Positions 34,208-44,078 of a stretch of 64,000 nucleotides of DNA are shown piece by piece (the stretch's first letter is position 1; every line of letters begins with the position of its first letter). Origin of the DNA: Microbacterium sp. ABRD28 (GTDB taxonomy: Bacteria; Actinomycetota; Actinomycetes; Actinomycetales; Microbacteriaceae); contig NZ_CP031015.1 of NCBI RefSeq assembly GCF_003850245.1, forward strand, positions 496,001 to 560,000, read 5' to 3'. Both the position numbers and the translations under genes were made by a program. Under the pieces are notes generated by a model. That model was not told the origin of the DNA, made no database searches, and was given only the letters and a program-made list of their open reading frames with translations.

Positions 34208-34709
34208 GTCGGATGACGGTGTGGCGGTCGGCACCCTCGCCGTACGACTCCGACACGAGACCACGCTCCGCGACGATGTCGTGGATCAGCTTGCGCTCGT
34301 AGCTCGACATCGCCGGCAACGAAGCCTGCGTCGCTCCCTCGTCCAGACGCGCGGCCGCGCGGTCCACGAGCTTCTCCAGCTCGCGCTGACGCGCGTCGCG
34401 CGAACCGCCGATATCGAGGATGACGCGCGACAGCCGACCGGTGCGATTCTGCACCGCGATGCGCGTCAGTTCCTGCAGCGCCTGCACGGTGTCAGGATCC
34501 GAGAGCAGGGAAAGCGATTGCCCACCGTCGCCCTCCAGCGACACGTAGGGACGCCCTCCGCGGACATCCAGAGTCAGATCGCCGTCGACGTCGGCGATGT
34601 CCAGGAGCCCCTCGATGAAGTCGGCCGCGATGTCGCCCTCCTGCTCCAGCTGCTCGACGGACGGCTCTTCGCGGTGCGGGCGTGCGTCAACGGGCGCGAC
34701 GTCAGACAT
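34200..34709 (-). CDS. khpB: Jag/KhpB RNA-binding protein (KH and R3H domains)
   Basis: 169 residues. The KH-like part runs over about residues 30-95 (AADFIEGLLDIADVDGDLTL, ALQELTRIAVQNRTGRLSRV) and the R3H part follows (VDRAAARLDEGATQASLPAM, SYERKLIHDIVAERGLVSES). R3H proteins bind single-stranded RNA. The gene regularly follows yidC, as here (30 bases away). Confidence 0.92.
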   Translation of the reverse strand: MSDVAPVDARPHREEPSVEQLEQEGDIAADFIEGLLDIADVDGDLTLDVRGGRPYVSLEGDGGQSLSLLSDPDTVQALQELTRIAVQNRTGRLSRVILDIGGSRDARQRELEKLVDRAAARLDEGATQASLPAMSSYERKLIHDIVAERGLVSESYGEGADRHTVIRRG

Positions 34710-34739
34710 GGGTTTCCTTCGAGGGGGGAGGGTCGGGGA

Positions 34740-35789
34740 TCAGCTCGCCGCAGGATCGGGCTTCTGCCCCGCCTGCGAATTCGGGCGCTGCTGTTTCTTG
34801 GCTCGCTGCTTGCTCATCGGCTGCTGACGCTTGGGCTGCGTCGCCTTCGCCCGCTCGGCTTCCTCGAGCAGTCGCTGCTGCTCGGCCTGGAACTTCTCGA
34901 TCGGAACGACCTTGCCCGACGAGTCGATGGCCTTGCCCTTGCGTGCGAGCCGCTCCTCGCGCGCCTTCGCGGCGTCGGAACCAGGAGTCGGCATCTCACG
35001 GATGACGAGGAACTGCTGCCCCATCGTCCAGAGGTTCGACACGAACCAGTAGATGACGACACCGAGCGGGAAGAAGACACCCGAGAACACGAAGGCGAAC
35101 GGCAGGACGTACAGCATGATCTTCTGCATCTGGTACGCCTGGCCGGTCTTGGCCTCGGGGGAGAGGTTCTTCGAGATGATCTGCAGCTGGGTGAAGAACT
35201 GCGAAACGATCATCAGCACGACGAGCGTGAGCAGGATGATGATCGCGACGGTGTTCTGACTGTTGAACGCGTCGATCAGGGTCTCATGGAGCGACGCGAC
35301 GCCGAAGAGTTTGGCATCGTAGAACTGCTGCGTCAGCTCGTTGTTGAGCAGGCCGACACCAGCGAAATCCGGTCGGTCGGCGATGAAGCGCACGTCGTTG
35401 AGGACACTGAACAGCGCGAAGAAGATCGGCATCTGCACCAGCAGCGGCAGACAGCTCGAGACCGGCGTCGTGCCGTGCTTCTTGTAGAGAGCCATCGTCT
35501 CGCGGCTCATCGCCTCGCGAGAGAGCTGGTCGCGCTTACCCCGGTACTTCTCCTGAACCTTTCGCAGTTCAGGAGCGATCTCCATCATCTTTCGCTGGCT
35601 CTTGATCTGCCGGACGAACAGCGGGATCAGCGCCGCGCGCACCACGATGACGAGGCCGACGATCGACAGCACCCACGTGATGCCGTCTGCGGGCGGAAGC
35701 CCCACCGCGGTGAAGAGCGTGTGCCACGCGACGAGCACGAGCTCGACCACCCATTTCAGGGGCCAGAGGATGATGCCGATGAGATCCAT
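34740..35789 (-). CDS. yidC: Membrane protein insertase YidC
   Basis: 349 residues of the Gram-positive type, without the large periplasmic domain. Five membrane segments: near 3-25, 28-52 (WVLSIVGLVIVVRAALIPLF), 112-135 (SSCLPLLVQMPIFFALFSVL), 185-205 and 230-255. The cytosolic hairpin starts QIKSQRKMMEIAPELRKVQEKY. The basic, Gln/Lys-rich tail (QRLLEEAERAKATQPKRQQ) probably contacts ribosomes. It inserts membrane proteins with or without SecYEG. Confidence 0.96.
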   Translation of the reverse strand: MDLIGIILWPLKWVVELVLVAWHTLFTAVGLPPADGITWVLSIVGLVIVVRAALIPLFVRQIKSQRKMMEIAPELRKVQEKYRGKRDQLSREAMSRETMALYKKHGTTPVSSCLPLLVQMPIFFALFSVLNDVRFIADRPDFAGVGLLNNELTQQFYDAKLFGVASLHETLIDAFNSQNTVAIIILLTLVVLMIVSQFFTQLQIISKNLSPEAKTGQAYQMQKIMLYVLPFAFVFSGVFFPLGVVIYWFVSNLWTMGQQFLVIREMPTPGSDAAKAREERLARKGKAIDSSGKVVPIEKFQAEQQRLLEEAERAKATQPKRQQPMSKQRAKKQQRPNSQAGQKPDPAAS

Positions 35790-35797
35790 GTGACGGA

Positions 35798-36154
35798 TCA
35801 GTCCTTTCCAGGGGTGGCAGCCACGACGAAGCCGTGAGGGGTGATGCCGTGACGGAAATCGGGGCGGAGGGGAACGTCATCGACGCCGCCCTTCGCCCAG
35901 GGGTGGCAGCGCGCAAGCCGCGCCGCCGTCATGGCCGTCCCGACGATGGCGCCGTGCTGCTGCACCGCACCGACCGCATAGGCCGAACAGGACGGGTAGT
36001 ACTTGCACACATCACCGTACGTGTGGGAGATCGTCGCACGGTAGGCATGGAGAAGACCGAGAAGCGCATTACGAGGGAGCAGCGGCACCGAGGAGACAAG
36101 AGCGGATGCGTCGAAGTGCGCCTCGCCGCGGGCATAGGCCGGCAGCACGCTCAT
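35798..36154 (-). CDS. yidD: Membrane protein insertion efficiency factor YidD
   Basis: 118 residues from the ATG at 36154, overlapping the rnpA stop (ATGA). Family core LLHAYRATISHTYGDVCKYY, PSCSAYAVGAVQQHG and ARCHPWAKGGVDDVP. A small amphipathic protein that supports YidC-dependent insertion. It lies 8 bases before yidC. Confidence 0.94.
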   Translation of the reverse strand: MSVLPAYARGEAHFDASALVSSVPLLPRNALLGLLHAYRATISHTYGDVCKYYPSCSAYAVGAVQQHGAIVGTAMTAARLARCHPWAKGGVDDVPLRPDFRHGITPHGFVVAATPGKD

Positions 36155-36489
36155 GACGCGATCTTCCGTGACAGACACCGGGTGACTTCGTCGCGGAGGT
36201 CGGCGAATGTCGCGTTCGCCGCACTGGGGAGGGCGCGGATGACGATGTCCCGCCCCTCGCCGACATCGGGCAACGCCTCTGCACACACCGCTTTCAGCCG
36301 TCGCCGAACGGTGTTGCGTACGACCGCGCCGCCGACCTGTCGGCTGACGATAAAACCGAACCTCGGTGCCGTCGAGTCCGCGGCGCGCATCGCGTACGTC
36401 ACGGTGTGAGCGCCTGCACAGCGGCGCCCCCGCCGGACGACAGCTTTATAGTCCGATCCGCGGGTGAGCCGATGCGACCGCGCGAGCAC
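36151..36489 (-). CDS. rnpA: Ribonuclease P protein component
   Basis: 112 residues starting at GTG. MLARSHRLTRGSDYKAVVRR is the usual N-terminus, and RNTVRRRLKAV is the conserved RNR motif that binds the RNase P RNA and the pre-tRNA leader. It processes tRNA 5' ends. Located between rpmH and yidD as in most bacteria. Confidence 0.95.
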   Translation of the reverse strand: MLARSHRLTRGSDYKAVVRRGRRCAGAHTVTYAMRAADSTAPRFGFIVSRQVGGAVVRNTVRRRLKAVCAEALPDVGEGRDIVIRALPSAANATFADLRDEVTRCLSRKIAS

Positions 36490-36497
36490 CGGTCAGA

Positions 36498-36635
36498 TCA
36501 AGCGGAGAGCTCGGTGCGCCCCTTGGAGCGGCGAGCCGAGAGGATGGCGCGGCCGGCGCGGGTGCGCATCCGGGCGCGGAAGCCGTGCTTCTTGGCCCGG
36601 CGACGGTTGTTGGGCTGGTAGGTGCGCTTGCTCAT
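36498..36635 (-). CDS. rpmH: 50S ribosomal protein L34
   Basis: 45 residues: [20 protein letters not shown], then [20 protein letters not shown] and TELSA. Very basic, and of full length for L34. It is first in the minus-strand operon and divergent from dnaA across 326 bp. Confidence 0.97.
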   Translation of the reverse strand: MSKRTYQPNNRRRAKKHGFRARMRTRAGRAILSARRSKGRTELSA

Positions 36636-36961
36636 AGAGATCAACTCCGGATCAGGTGTCACCGGGACGGGGTTCTACCCTTGGAGGACCGGGGACGACG
36701 TTACGGGGACTGCCACGAGGGCATAAGTCAACCGACTAAGGCTACGTCGAGATGCCTGAGAACTCAAACCGACGCGCTCTCCGGGCCTCTCGCCGCATTA
36801 CCAGTGTGACCTACTTCGGCAGTGGCACGACACGCCGCCGCGCCATACAGTGGAGTTTGCTCCCGCGACCCGCGCTGACTAGCGTGGCTCCGGCAGTTAT
36901 CCACAGGCCCGGCGTGTCGACTCCGCACGGCCTGGGACCGCGAATCTCACCCGGGGGGCAC
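36636..36961. promoter_or_regulatory. Divergent rpmH/dnaA promoter region with a DnaA box
   Basis: 326 bp between divergent genes. It contains the TTATCCACA box listed separately, 57 bases before the dnaA start. A GGGGGG ribosome site stands directly before the dnaA ATG. An AT-rich stretch (36715-36800) probably holds the rpmH promoter. No gene is supported inside. Confidence 0.6.
36897..36905 (+). promoter_or_regulatory. DnaA box in the dnaA promoter
   Basis: TTATCCACA, a perfect box, upstream of dnaA; it fits autoregulation by DnaA. Confidence 0.85.
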
Positions 36962-38413
36962 ATGGCCGAGCAGGACGCACCAGATGTACCGTTCTGGCCT
37001 GCCGTCATGGAGATTCTGGCGTCGGACGAACGTGTCACCCCGCAGCTCCACGGCTTCCTGAACCTCGCCGTTCCTCAGGGTGTCATCGGGGGAACGCTCT
37101 ACCTCGACGTCCCCAACGACCTCACCGCCGCACAGGTGAACAAGCGCATGCGCGCTCCGCTGCTCGAGGCTCTCTCCCGTGTGGATGTCGACGGCGGTCC
37201 GGCCGCCAGTGCTTTCCGCGTCGTGGTCAATCCCGACCTGGTCGCCACCCCGATGTCCGCCCCGGTCGCCCAGGCAGCGGCGGTGGAGCCCAACGGCTCC
37301 GCGTCGACGGTCACCGCCACGCTCACCCCGATCCGCTCGCCGCGCGAGGAGCCGATGGAGCCCGCATCGGTGTCCCGCACCGACACGCGACTGAATCCGA
37401 AGTACACCTTCGACAACTTCGTCATCGGACAGTCCAACCGATTCGCCCACGCTGCGGCGGTCGCCGTGGCCGAGGCTCCGGCCAAGGCCTATAACCCGCT
37501 GTTCATCTACGGCGACTCCGGGCTGGGGAAGACCCATCTGCTGCATGCCATCGGCGACTACGCGATCAGCCTCTACGCCGGCATCAAGGTCCGATACGTC
37601 TCGAGCGAAGAGTTCACGAACGACTTCATCAACTCCATCGCCAACAACCGCGGATCAGCGTTCCAGGCCAGGTATCGCGATGTCGACATCCTTCTCATCG
37701 ACGACATCCAGTTCCTCCAGGGCCGTGCCGAGACGCAGGAAGCCTTCTTCCACACGTTCAACACACTGCATGACCACGACAAGCAGGTCGTGATCACCAG
37801 CGATGTGCCGCCCAAGCACCTCACCGGCTTCGAAGACCGCATGCGCAGCCGGTTCGAGTGGGGTCTCATCACCGACGTGCAGGCGCCCGACCTCGAGACC
37901 CGCATCGCCATCCTGCGCAAGAAGGCGCAGTCCGAGCGGTTGCACATCCCCGACGAGGTGCTGGAATACATCGCCACCGTCGTCTCCAGCAACATCCGCG
38001 AACTCGAGGGCGCGCTGATCCGCGTGTCGGCGTTCGCCAGTCTCAACCGTTCGAACCTGGACATGTCCCTGGCCCAGACGGTGCTGCGTGACATCGTCGA
38101 TCAGGATGACGCGAACATCATCTCGCCGACCGACATCATCACGGCGACCGCTCAGTACTTCAAACTCACCGTCGACGACCTCTACGGCTCGAGTAGATCC
38201 CAGGCGGTGGCGACCGCGAGACAGATCGCGATGTACCTCTGTCGGGAGCGCACCAACCTGTCGCTGCCGAAGATCGGCCAGCTCTTCGGAAACCGTGATC
38301 ACACGACCGTGATGTACGCCTACAAGAAGATCAGCGACCTGATGAAGGAACGTCGGTCGATCTACAACCAGGTGACCGAGATCACCACGCAGTTGGGTCG
38401 CGGCGGGCGCTGA
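36962..38413 (+). CDS. dnaA: Chromosomal replication initiator DnaA
   Basis: 483 residues from the ATG at 36962. Domain I is residues 1-80, followed by a variable linker (domain II, about 85-140, Pro/Ala/Thr-rich). The AAA+ core has Walker [14 protein letters not shown] near residue 185 and Walker [13 protein letters not shown]. Domain IV carries the box-binding signature [15 protein letters not shown]. It opens oriC, which follows directly. Confidence 0.98.
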   Translation: MAEQDAPDVPFWPAVMEILASDERVTPQLHGFLNLAVPQGVIGGTLYLDVPNDLTAAQVNKRMRAPLLEALSRVDVDGGPAASAFRVVVNPDLVATPMSAPVAQAAAVEPNGSASTVTATLTPIRSPREEPMEPASVSRTDTRLNPKYTFDNFVIGQSNRFAHAAAVAVAEAPAKAYNPLFIYGDSGLGKTHLLHAIGDYAISLYAGIKVRYVSSEEFTNDFINSIANNRGSAFQARYRDVDILLIDDIQFLQGRAETQEAFFHTFNTLHDHDKQVVITSDVPPKHLTGFEDRMRSRFEWGLITDVQAPDLETRIAILRKKAQSERLHIPDEVLEYIATVVSSNIRELEGALIRVSAFASLNRSNLDMSLAQTVLRDIVDQDDANIISPTDIITATAQYFKLTVDDLYGSSRSQAVATARQIAMYLCRERTNLSLPKIGQLFGNRDHTTVMYAYKKISDLMKERRSIYNQVTEITTQLGRGGR

Positions 38414-38533
38414 CCTCACCGATTTCCCGTGCCGCATGCGTCGCGGCATCGTGCGACGGCGTATGCCGTAATCCGTGCTTGACACGACCCCCTGGGCGAC
38501 GCCATTATCCGGTTCCTCACAGTGTGGAAAACT

Positions 38534-38542
38534 TGTGGATAA
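38534..38542 (-). promoter_or_regulatory. DnaA box in oriC
   Basis: TGTGGATAA, complement of TTATCCACA, perfect. Confidence 0.88.
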
Positions 38543-38595
38543 CTCGGCAGCCCTGCGGAATCACTGTGCACGCACTGCACGCACCTGTGGAGAAC

Positions 38596-38604
38596 TGTGG
38601 ATAA
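38596..38604 (-). promoter_or_regulatory. DnaA box in oriC
   Basis: TGTGGATAA, perfect, 62 bases from the previous perfect box; a near match TGTGGAGAA stands 10 bases upstream. Confidence 0.88.
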
Positions 38605-38822
38605 GCCGGGGTTCGCGTTCCGACTGTTCACCCCGTCGTCCGCAGCCGCTCCACAACTCACACGCGTGTAGTTTCCGTGTGATCAGTGGCATCTACCCGG
38701 TTCTCCACAGTTTCCACAGCTGTTAACAAGAAGACAGAGAGAGATCTAAAGAAAGCTCATCCGATCACCTCCACAGGCTCGGCCGATGGAGAGAACACGT
38801 CCGGATGCGGCGTGATGCGGGC

Positions 38823-38853
38823 ACTAGCATGGGCGAGGCCGACTACTAGCATG
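38823..38853 (+). promoter_or_regulatory. Direct 9-bp repeat upstream of dnaN
   Basis: ACTAGCATG occurs at 38823-38831 and 38845-38853, 22 bases apart. TAGCAT in each copy resembles a -10 hexamer, so two dnaN start sites or a regulator site are possible. Confidence 0.35.
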
Positions 38854-38885
38854 AGAAGGCCCAGCCCGACGTCGAGGGAGCACCC

Positions 38886-40037
38886 GTGAAGTTCCACGTC
38901 AATCGCGATGTGTTCAGCGAAGCCGTGTCATTCGTGGTGAAGCTCCTTCCGCAGCGCAATCCGCAGCCGATCCTGGCCGGTGTTCTCATCGAAGCGGGCG
39001 ACTCCGGGCTGTCACTGTCGGCGTTCGACTACGAAGCGTCGGCCCGCACGACGATCGACGCGACGGTCGATGAGCCCGGCACGATCCTCGTGCACGGACG
39101 CCTGCTGTCCGAGATCGCCAGCCGTCTGCCGAATGCCCCGATCCAGATCGCGGTGGAGGAGGACGGTGGAATCCTCCTCACCTGCGGGTCGGCGCGCTTC
39201 ACCCTGTCGTCGATGCCGGTGCAGGAGTACCCCGCGATCCCCGAGGTCACGGGCGAATCGGGCCTCGTGCCCGCAGAGGATTTCGCCACCGCGATCGCGC
39301 AGGTGGCCTTCGCAGCATCCCGCGATGACGTCACGCCCGTCCTCACGGGCGTCCAGCTCGAGGTCACCGGCACCCGGCTCAGCCTCGTCGCCACCGACCG
39401 GTACCGCGTGGCGTTGCGCGAGATTCCGTGGGACGGCGGCTCTGCGGCATCCGACGAGGCCACCACCGCCCTCGTTCCCGCGCGCACCCTGACCGAGGTG
39501 GGCAAGACCTTCGCCCACGGCGGCGACATCTCGATCGCCTTCTCCGGCGCGGGTGACCGCGAGATCATCGCCTTCACCGCCGGCAACAAGACAGTGACCT
39601 CCCTGCTGATCAAGGGCAACTTCCCGCCCGTGCGGCGGCTGTTCCCCGAGCAGACCGAGCACCATGCCGTGGTCAATACCGCCGAACTGGCCGAGGCCGT
39701 GCGTCGCGTCTCGCTGGTGCTCGACCGGTCTGCACCGCTGCGATTCACCTTCACCTCCGAAGGGGTGGCCATGGACGCGTCGGGCACCGAGCAGGCCCGC
39801 GCGACCGAGTCGGTGGATGCCACGCTCCTCGGCGACGACGTGACGCTGGGTCTGAACCCGCAGTACCTTCTCGAATCCCTGGGCGCGGTGCGCAGCGAGT
39901 TCACGCGCATCACGTTCACCTCGAGCGAGAACGCCAACAAGCTCAGCCCGGTGCTCATCACCCCGCAGACCTCGGTCGACAAGGGTGGCGCGGAGTCGTT
40001 CAAGTACCTGCTGCAGCCGAACCTGCTGCTGCGCTGA
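38886..40037 (+). CDS. dnaN: DNA polymerase III beta subunit (sliding clamp)
   Basis: 383 residues from a GTG start (MKFHVNRDVFSEAVSFVVKL). Three clamp folds in order, with LSLVATDRYRVALRE in the middle. The C-terminus SFKYLLQPNLLLR replaces the more common MPMR-type end. It rings DNA and holds the polymerase. It is followed by recF after 51 bases. Confidence 0.97.
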   Translation: MKFHVNRDVFSEAVSFVVKLLPQRNPQPILAGVLIEAGDSGLSLSAFDYEASARTTIDATVDEPGTILVHGRLLSEIASRLPNAPIQIAVEEDGGILLTCGSARFTLSSMPVQEYPAIPEVTGESGLVPAEDFATAIAQVAFAASRDDVTPVLTGVQLEVTGTRLSLVATDRYRVALREIPWDGGSAASDEATTALVPARTLTEVGKTFAHGGDISIAFSGAGDREIIAFTAGNKTVTSLLIKGNFPPVRRLFPEQTEHHAVVNTAELAEAVRRVSLVLDRSAPLRFTFTSEGVAMDASGTEQARATESVDATLLGDDVTLGLNPQYLLESLGAVRSEFTRITFTSSENANKLSPVLITPQTSVDKGGAESFKYLLQPNLLLR

Positions 40038-40088
40038 GTCGCTCCGGGCCTCCGGATCGACGTCGGAGCGTCGAACTAGGCTGTCACG

Positions 40089-41357
40089 GTGATCGTCGAG
40101 CATCTGAGTCTGGCCGACTTCCGCAATTACGCGGCCGTCGACCTTGCTCTGCGCCCGGGTCCCAACGTCTTCGTCGGCAAGAACGGGCAGGGGAAGACGA
40201 ATCTCGTCGAGGCGATCGCCTTCTTCGCCACCCTGGGGTCGCATCGGGTCTCGAATGATGCGCCGATGGTGCGCGACGGAGCCGAATACGCGATCGTTCG
40301 TGCACGACTCGCCCATGGGGAGCGTCGCGTGCAGCTCGAAGCCCAGGTCAACCGACAGGGATCCAACAAGGCACGCGTCAACGGAGCGCCCGTGCGCACG
40401 GCCGAATTGCCGCGTTATGCGCAAGTGGTGCTGTTCGCCCCCGAGGACCTCCAGATCGTTCGCGGCGATCCGTCGGCGCGACGCCGTTTCGCCGATCAGC
40501 TGCTGGTGCAGCGAGCCCCGCGCATGGCCGGAGTGCTCGCCGACTACGATCGCGTGCTCAAGCAGCGCACCGCACTGCTGAAGTCGGCGCGCGCCCGCGG
40601 ACTCAAAGCCGAGGCCCTTTCGACCCTCGATGTGTGGGACGACAAGCTCGTCACGCTCGGAACCGAGATCATCCGTGCGCGGATCGCACTCGCCGCCGAT
40701 CTCACCCCGCCTGTCGCCGCGGCGTACCGTGCGATCGCGGGCGAGGATCACCGACCCGAGCTCGAATGGGCCCTGTCGTTCTCGCGCGATTCCGATTCCG
40801 ATTCCGATTCCGATTCCGACGAGGATGCCACCACCACCGCGGACGAGCCGAGGACAGATGCCGCGTTCGTGGCCATTCCCTCGACCGCCGACGTCGTCGC
40901 CCAGTTCCGTGCCGCCCTGGCAGCGCGGCGTCCCGCCGAACTCGATCGCGGCGTCACGCTCGTCGGTCCGCATCGAGACGACCTCGTTCTCCGTGTGCGC
41001 GGACTGCCCGTCAAAGGCTATGCATCGCACGGCGAGTCGTGGTCGGTCGCCCTGTCGCTGCGTCTCGCGTCGGCCGAACTGCTGCGGGCCGACTCGCAGC
41101 TCGGCGACCCGATCGTCATCCTCGATGATGTCTTCGCCGAACTCGACAGCGGGCGTCGGGGACGCCTGGCGGAGTTGACGGCGGGGTTCGAGCAGGTGAT
41201 CGTCACGGCAGCGGTCGGCGCCGATGTGCCCGGAGCGCTGCGCGCGCACACGCTCCGGGTCGAGGCGGGCGAGATCTTCGATTCCGAGGACTCCGAGTCA
41301 CCGGCGCCGGCGGTCCTCGCCGTCGACCGCCTCGGTGGGGGCGTCGCGAATGACTGA
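40089..41357 (+). CDS. recF: DNA replication and repair protein RecF
   Basis: 422 residues, GTG start (MIVEHLSLADFRNYAAVDLA). Walker A GKNGQGKTNLVEAI at about 31-44, signature region near 340 (YASHGESWSVALSLRLA) and Walker B VILDDVFAELD. An Asp-Ser repeat plus an acidic/Thr linker (about residues 234-258) is inserted in the middle and lengthens the protein. It loads RecA at gaps with RecOR. The stop overlaps the next start. Confidence 0.96.
   Translation: MIVEHLSLADFRNYAAVDLALRPGPNVFVGKNGQGKTNLVEAIAFFATLGSHRVSNDAPMVRDGAEYAIVRARLAHGERRVQLEAQVNRQGSNKARVNGAPVRTAELPRYAQVVLFAPEDLQIVRGDPSARRRFADQLLVQRAPRMAGVLADYDRVLKQRTALLKSARARGLKAEALSTLDVWDDKLVTLGTEIIRARIALAADLTPPVAAAYRAIAGEDHRPELEWALSFSRDSDSDSDSDSDEDATTTADEPRTDAAFVAIPSTADVVAQFRAALAARRPAELDRGVTLVGPHRDDLVLRVRGLPVKGYASHGESWSVALSLRLASAELLRADSQLGDPIVILDDVFAELDSGRRGRLAELTAGFEQVIVTAAVGADVPGALRAHTLRVEAGEIFDSEDSESPAPAVLAVDRLGGGVAND
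40788..40817 (+). repeat. Hexanucleotide microsatellite GATTCC x5 in recF
   Basis: Five perfect GATTCC units followed by GAC encode alternating Asp-Ser. Unit changes would stay in frame. Confidence 0.9.
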
Positions 41358-41847
41358 GGCCGACGCCGAATCGGTTCCCGAGACGATTGCCACCTACCTG
41401 CGTCTTCGCGGTCTCGATCCGTCTCCTCGGGCACTGCGTCGTCGCCGTCGCACACGTGACGTCGACGAGGCGCATCAGCCCTTCGCGCCGGGGCGCGATC
41501 CCAAAGGAGTGGCCGACGTGCTCGCCGATCTCACCCGGCAGGCCGGGTGGGAGCCCCAGTTGGCCCGAGAAGACGTGGTGCGCACGTGGAACGAGGTGGC
41601 CGGCGAGAACACGGCGCAGCACACCCGTCCAGTGGCCTTCGACCGCGGCATCCTCACCGTCCAAGCCGACTCGACGGCGTGGGCCAAGCAACTGCAGCTG
41701 ATGCGCGCACACATCCTGTCGGAGATCGTTCGCCGCTACCCCGAGGCGGGTGTGGAGTCCATCCGTTTCATCGGGCCGGACGTCCCCTCCTGGAAATGGG
41801 GTCCGAGAGCCATTCCAGGGCGCGGTCCGCGCGATACCTACGGTTGA
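41350..41847 (+). CDS. dciA: DciA-family (DUF721) replication protein
   Basis: 165 residues from the ATG at 41350, overlapping the recF stop by 8 bases. The DUF721 core reads ADVLADLTRQAGWEPQLARE, VVRTWNEVAGENTAQHTRPV and ILTVQADSTAWAKQLQLMRA. In other bacteria DciA helps load the replicative helicase DnaB. Conserved between recF and gyrB in actinobacteria. Confidence 0.88.
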   Translation: MTEADAESVPETIATYLRLRGLDPSPRALRRRRRTRDVDEAHQPFAPGRDPKGVADVLADLTRQAGWEPQLAREDVVRTWNEVAGENTAQHTRPVAFDRGILTVQADSTAWAKQLQLMRAHILSEIVRRYPEAGVESIRFIGPDVPSWKWGPRAIPGRGPRDTYG

Positions 41848-41968
41848 GCCACGTCCGATCCTGTCCGGACGCATTTCATGCCGCCACAGCGGCGTAGAGG
41901 GCGTGAAACGAGTCATCGACTTGATAGACTGTGAAGGTTCGTGAACCGATGTGGAGCGCTGGAAATCT

Positions 41969-44017
41969 ATGACGTCTGTGACCCCTGAAAGCGTTCCCGA
42001 AAGCACCGAGCCGCGTTCCGCGGACAACCGCGTGGCAGGCGAATACGGAGCCGACGACATCCAGGTGCTCGAGGGCCTCGAAGCGGTCCGCAAACGCCCG
42101 GGCATGTACATCGGCTCGACCGGCGAGCGCGGCCTGCACCACCTCGTCTACGAGATCGTCGACAACGCCGTCGACGAGGCGCTCGCGGGCTACTGCGACG
42201 CCATCGAGGTCACGATCCTCGAAGACGGCGCCATCCGCGTGATCGACAACGGCCGCGGCATCCCTGTCGACATGCACCGCACGGAGGGCAAATCCACCGT
42301 CGAGGTCGTCTTGACCGTGCTGCACGCCGGCGGCAAGTTCGGTGGCGGCGGCTACGCGGTCTCGGGTGGTCTGCACGGGGTCGGTTCATCGGTCGTGAAC
42401 GCGCTGTCGTCTCGCCTCGAGGTCGAGGTGCGCCGCCAGGGCCACGTCTGGCGTCAGTCGTATCGCGACGGCGGTGTGCCGCAGGCACCCCTGTCGAAGG
42501 ACGAGCCGAGCGACCAGACCGGAACGACGGTGACCTTCTGGCCCGACGCCGGCATCTTCGACACCGTCGATTTCGACTACGAGACCCTGCGCACCCGCTT
42601 CCAGCAGATGGCGTTCCTCAACAAGGGGCTGCGGATCACCCTGAGCGACGAGCGCGAAAGCGCCGTGTCGGTCGAGGCCGACGAGTCCGGCGAGGAGAAG
42701 CCGCACCATCCGCGTGACAGCTTCTTCTACGAGCGCGGCCTGGTCGACTACGTCGAGTACCTGAACAAGGTGCGCCGGGCCGAGATCGTCAACGAAGAGG
42801 TGATCGCGTTCGAGTCCGAAGATACCGACCGCAAGATCGCCCTCGAGATGGCGATGCAGTGGACCACGAGCTACACCGAGAACGTATTCACCTTCGCCAA
42901 CACCATCAACACCCACGAGGGCGGGACGCACGAGGAAGGGTTCCGCGCGGCGCTGACCGCGCTCGTGAACCGGTACGCCCGCGCCAACAACCTCCTGAAG
43001 GAGAAGGACGAGAATCTTTCGGGTGAGGATGTCCGCGAGGGCCTCACCGCGGTCATCTCCGTCAAGCTCTCGGAGCCGCAGTTCGAGGGGCAGACCAAGA
43101 CCAAGCTCGGCAACACCGAGGCCAAGGCGTTCGTGCAGAAGGTCGTCGGCGATCGGCTGGGCGATTGGTTCGACCGCAATCCGGTGCAGGCGAAGAACAT
43201 CATCCGGAAGGCCATCGATGCCGCGACCGCACGCCTTGCGGCCCGGAAAGCCCGTGAAACCGCGCGCCGCAAGAGTGTCTTCGAGTCGGCAGCGATGCCC
43301 GACAAGCTGAAGGACTGCACCAGCAAAGACCCCTCGATCAGCGAGATCTTCCTCGTCGAGGGTGACTCGGCCGGCGGATCGGCCGTGCAGGGGCGTGACC
43401 CGCGTACGCAGGCGATCCTCGCTCTGCGCGGCAAGATCCTCAATGTCGAGCGTGCGCGCCTGGATCGCGCGCTCGGAAACAAAGAGGTCCAAGCGATGAT
43501 CCAGGCCTTCGGCACGGGCATCGGCGAGGACTTCGACATCACGAAGGCGCGCTACCACAAGATCGTGCTGATGGCCGATGCCGACGTCGATGGTCAGCAC
43601 ATCACGACGCTCCTGCTCACTCTCCTCTTCCGCTACATGCGCGGGCTGATCGAGGCGGGTTACGTCTACCTCGCACAGCCGCCGCTCTTCCGGCTGAAGT
43701 GGTCGAATGCCGATCATGAGTACGCCTTCAGCGACCGGGAGCGCGACGCGATGCTCGTCGAAGGGCAGGCCCGCGGCAACCGACTGCCCAAGGCCAACGA
43801 TGGTGGCATCCAGCGCTACAAGGGTCTCGGCGAGATGAACGATCACGAGCTCTGGGAGACCACGATGAATCCCGAGACCCGGATCCTCCGCCAGGTGACC
43901 ATCGACGACGCCGCGGCGGCCGACGAGATCTTCTCGGTCCTGATGGGCGAAGACGTCGAATCGCGGCGCGGATTCATCCAGCGCAACGCCAAAGACGTGC
44001 GCTTCCTCGACATCTGA
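41969..44017 (+). CDS. gyrB: DNA gyrase subunit B
   Basis: 682 residues from the ATG at 41969 ([11 protein letters not shown]); the earlier in-frame ATG at 41951 is less likely. GHKL ATPase with [19 protein letters not shown] and DNGRGIPV. The transducer domain follows, then TOPRIM with EGDSAGGSA and DADVDGQHI, ending [14 protein letters not shown]. It introduces negative supercoils together with GyrA, encoded 61 bases downstream. Confidence 0.98.
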   Translation: MTSVTPESVPESTEPRSADNRVAGEYGADDIQVLEGLEAVRKRPGMYIGSTGERGLHHLVYEIVDNAVDEALAGYCDAIEVTILEDGAIRVIDNGRGIPVDMHRTEGKSTVEVVLTVLHAGGKFGGGGYAVSGGLHGVGSSVVNALSSRLEVEVRRQGHVWRQSYRDGGVPQAPLSKDEPSDQTGTTVTFWPDAGIFDTVDFDYETLRTRFQQMAFLNKGLRITLSDERESAVSVEADESGEEKPHHPRDSFFYERGLVDYVEYLNKVRRAEIVNEEVIAFESEDTDRKIALEMAMQWTTSYTENVFTFANTINTHEGGTHEEGFRAALTALVNRYARANNLLKEKDENLSGEDVREGLTAVISVKLSEPQFEGQTKTKLGNTEAKAFVQKVVGDRLGDWFDRNPVQAKNIIRKAIDAATARLAARKARETARRKSVFESAAMPDKLKDCTSKDPSISEIFLVEGDSAGGSAVQGRDPRTQAILALRGKILNVERARLDRALGNKEVQAMIQAFGTGIGEDFDITKARYHKIVLMADADVDGQHITTLLLTLLFRYMRGLIEAGYVYLAQPPLFRLKWSNADHEYAFSDRERDAMLVEGQARGNRLPKANDGGIQRYKGLGEMNDHELWETTMNPETRILRQVTIDDAAAADEIFSVLMGEDVESRRGFIQRNAKDVRFLDI

Positions 44018-44078
44018 CGACGCGATCCATGCGCGTTCCGTCTCGCGCGAGACGAAACGAAGAAAGTAGAGACAACTG

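Larger units (their letters stand above)
38414..38885. other. Replication origin oriC
   Basis: 472 bp between dnaA and dnaN. Perfect DnaA boxes in reverse orientation (TGTGGATAA) lie at 38534-38542 and 38596-38604. Near matches are TGTGGAAAA (38523), TGTGGAGAA (38586) and TTCTCCACA (38701). An AT-rich purine-biased stretch (38720-38760, TGTTAACAAGAAGACAGAGA and onward) is the likely unwinding element. Gene orientation diverges around this point. The dnaN promoter is at the right end. Confidence 0.9.

Noticed and set aside
39012-41249. Open frame of 745 codons on the minus strand
   Set aside because: It is antisense to dnaN and recF, both certain genes, and has no recognisable motif.
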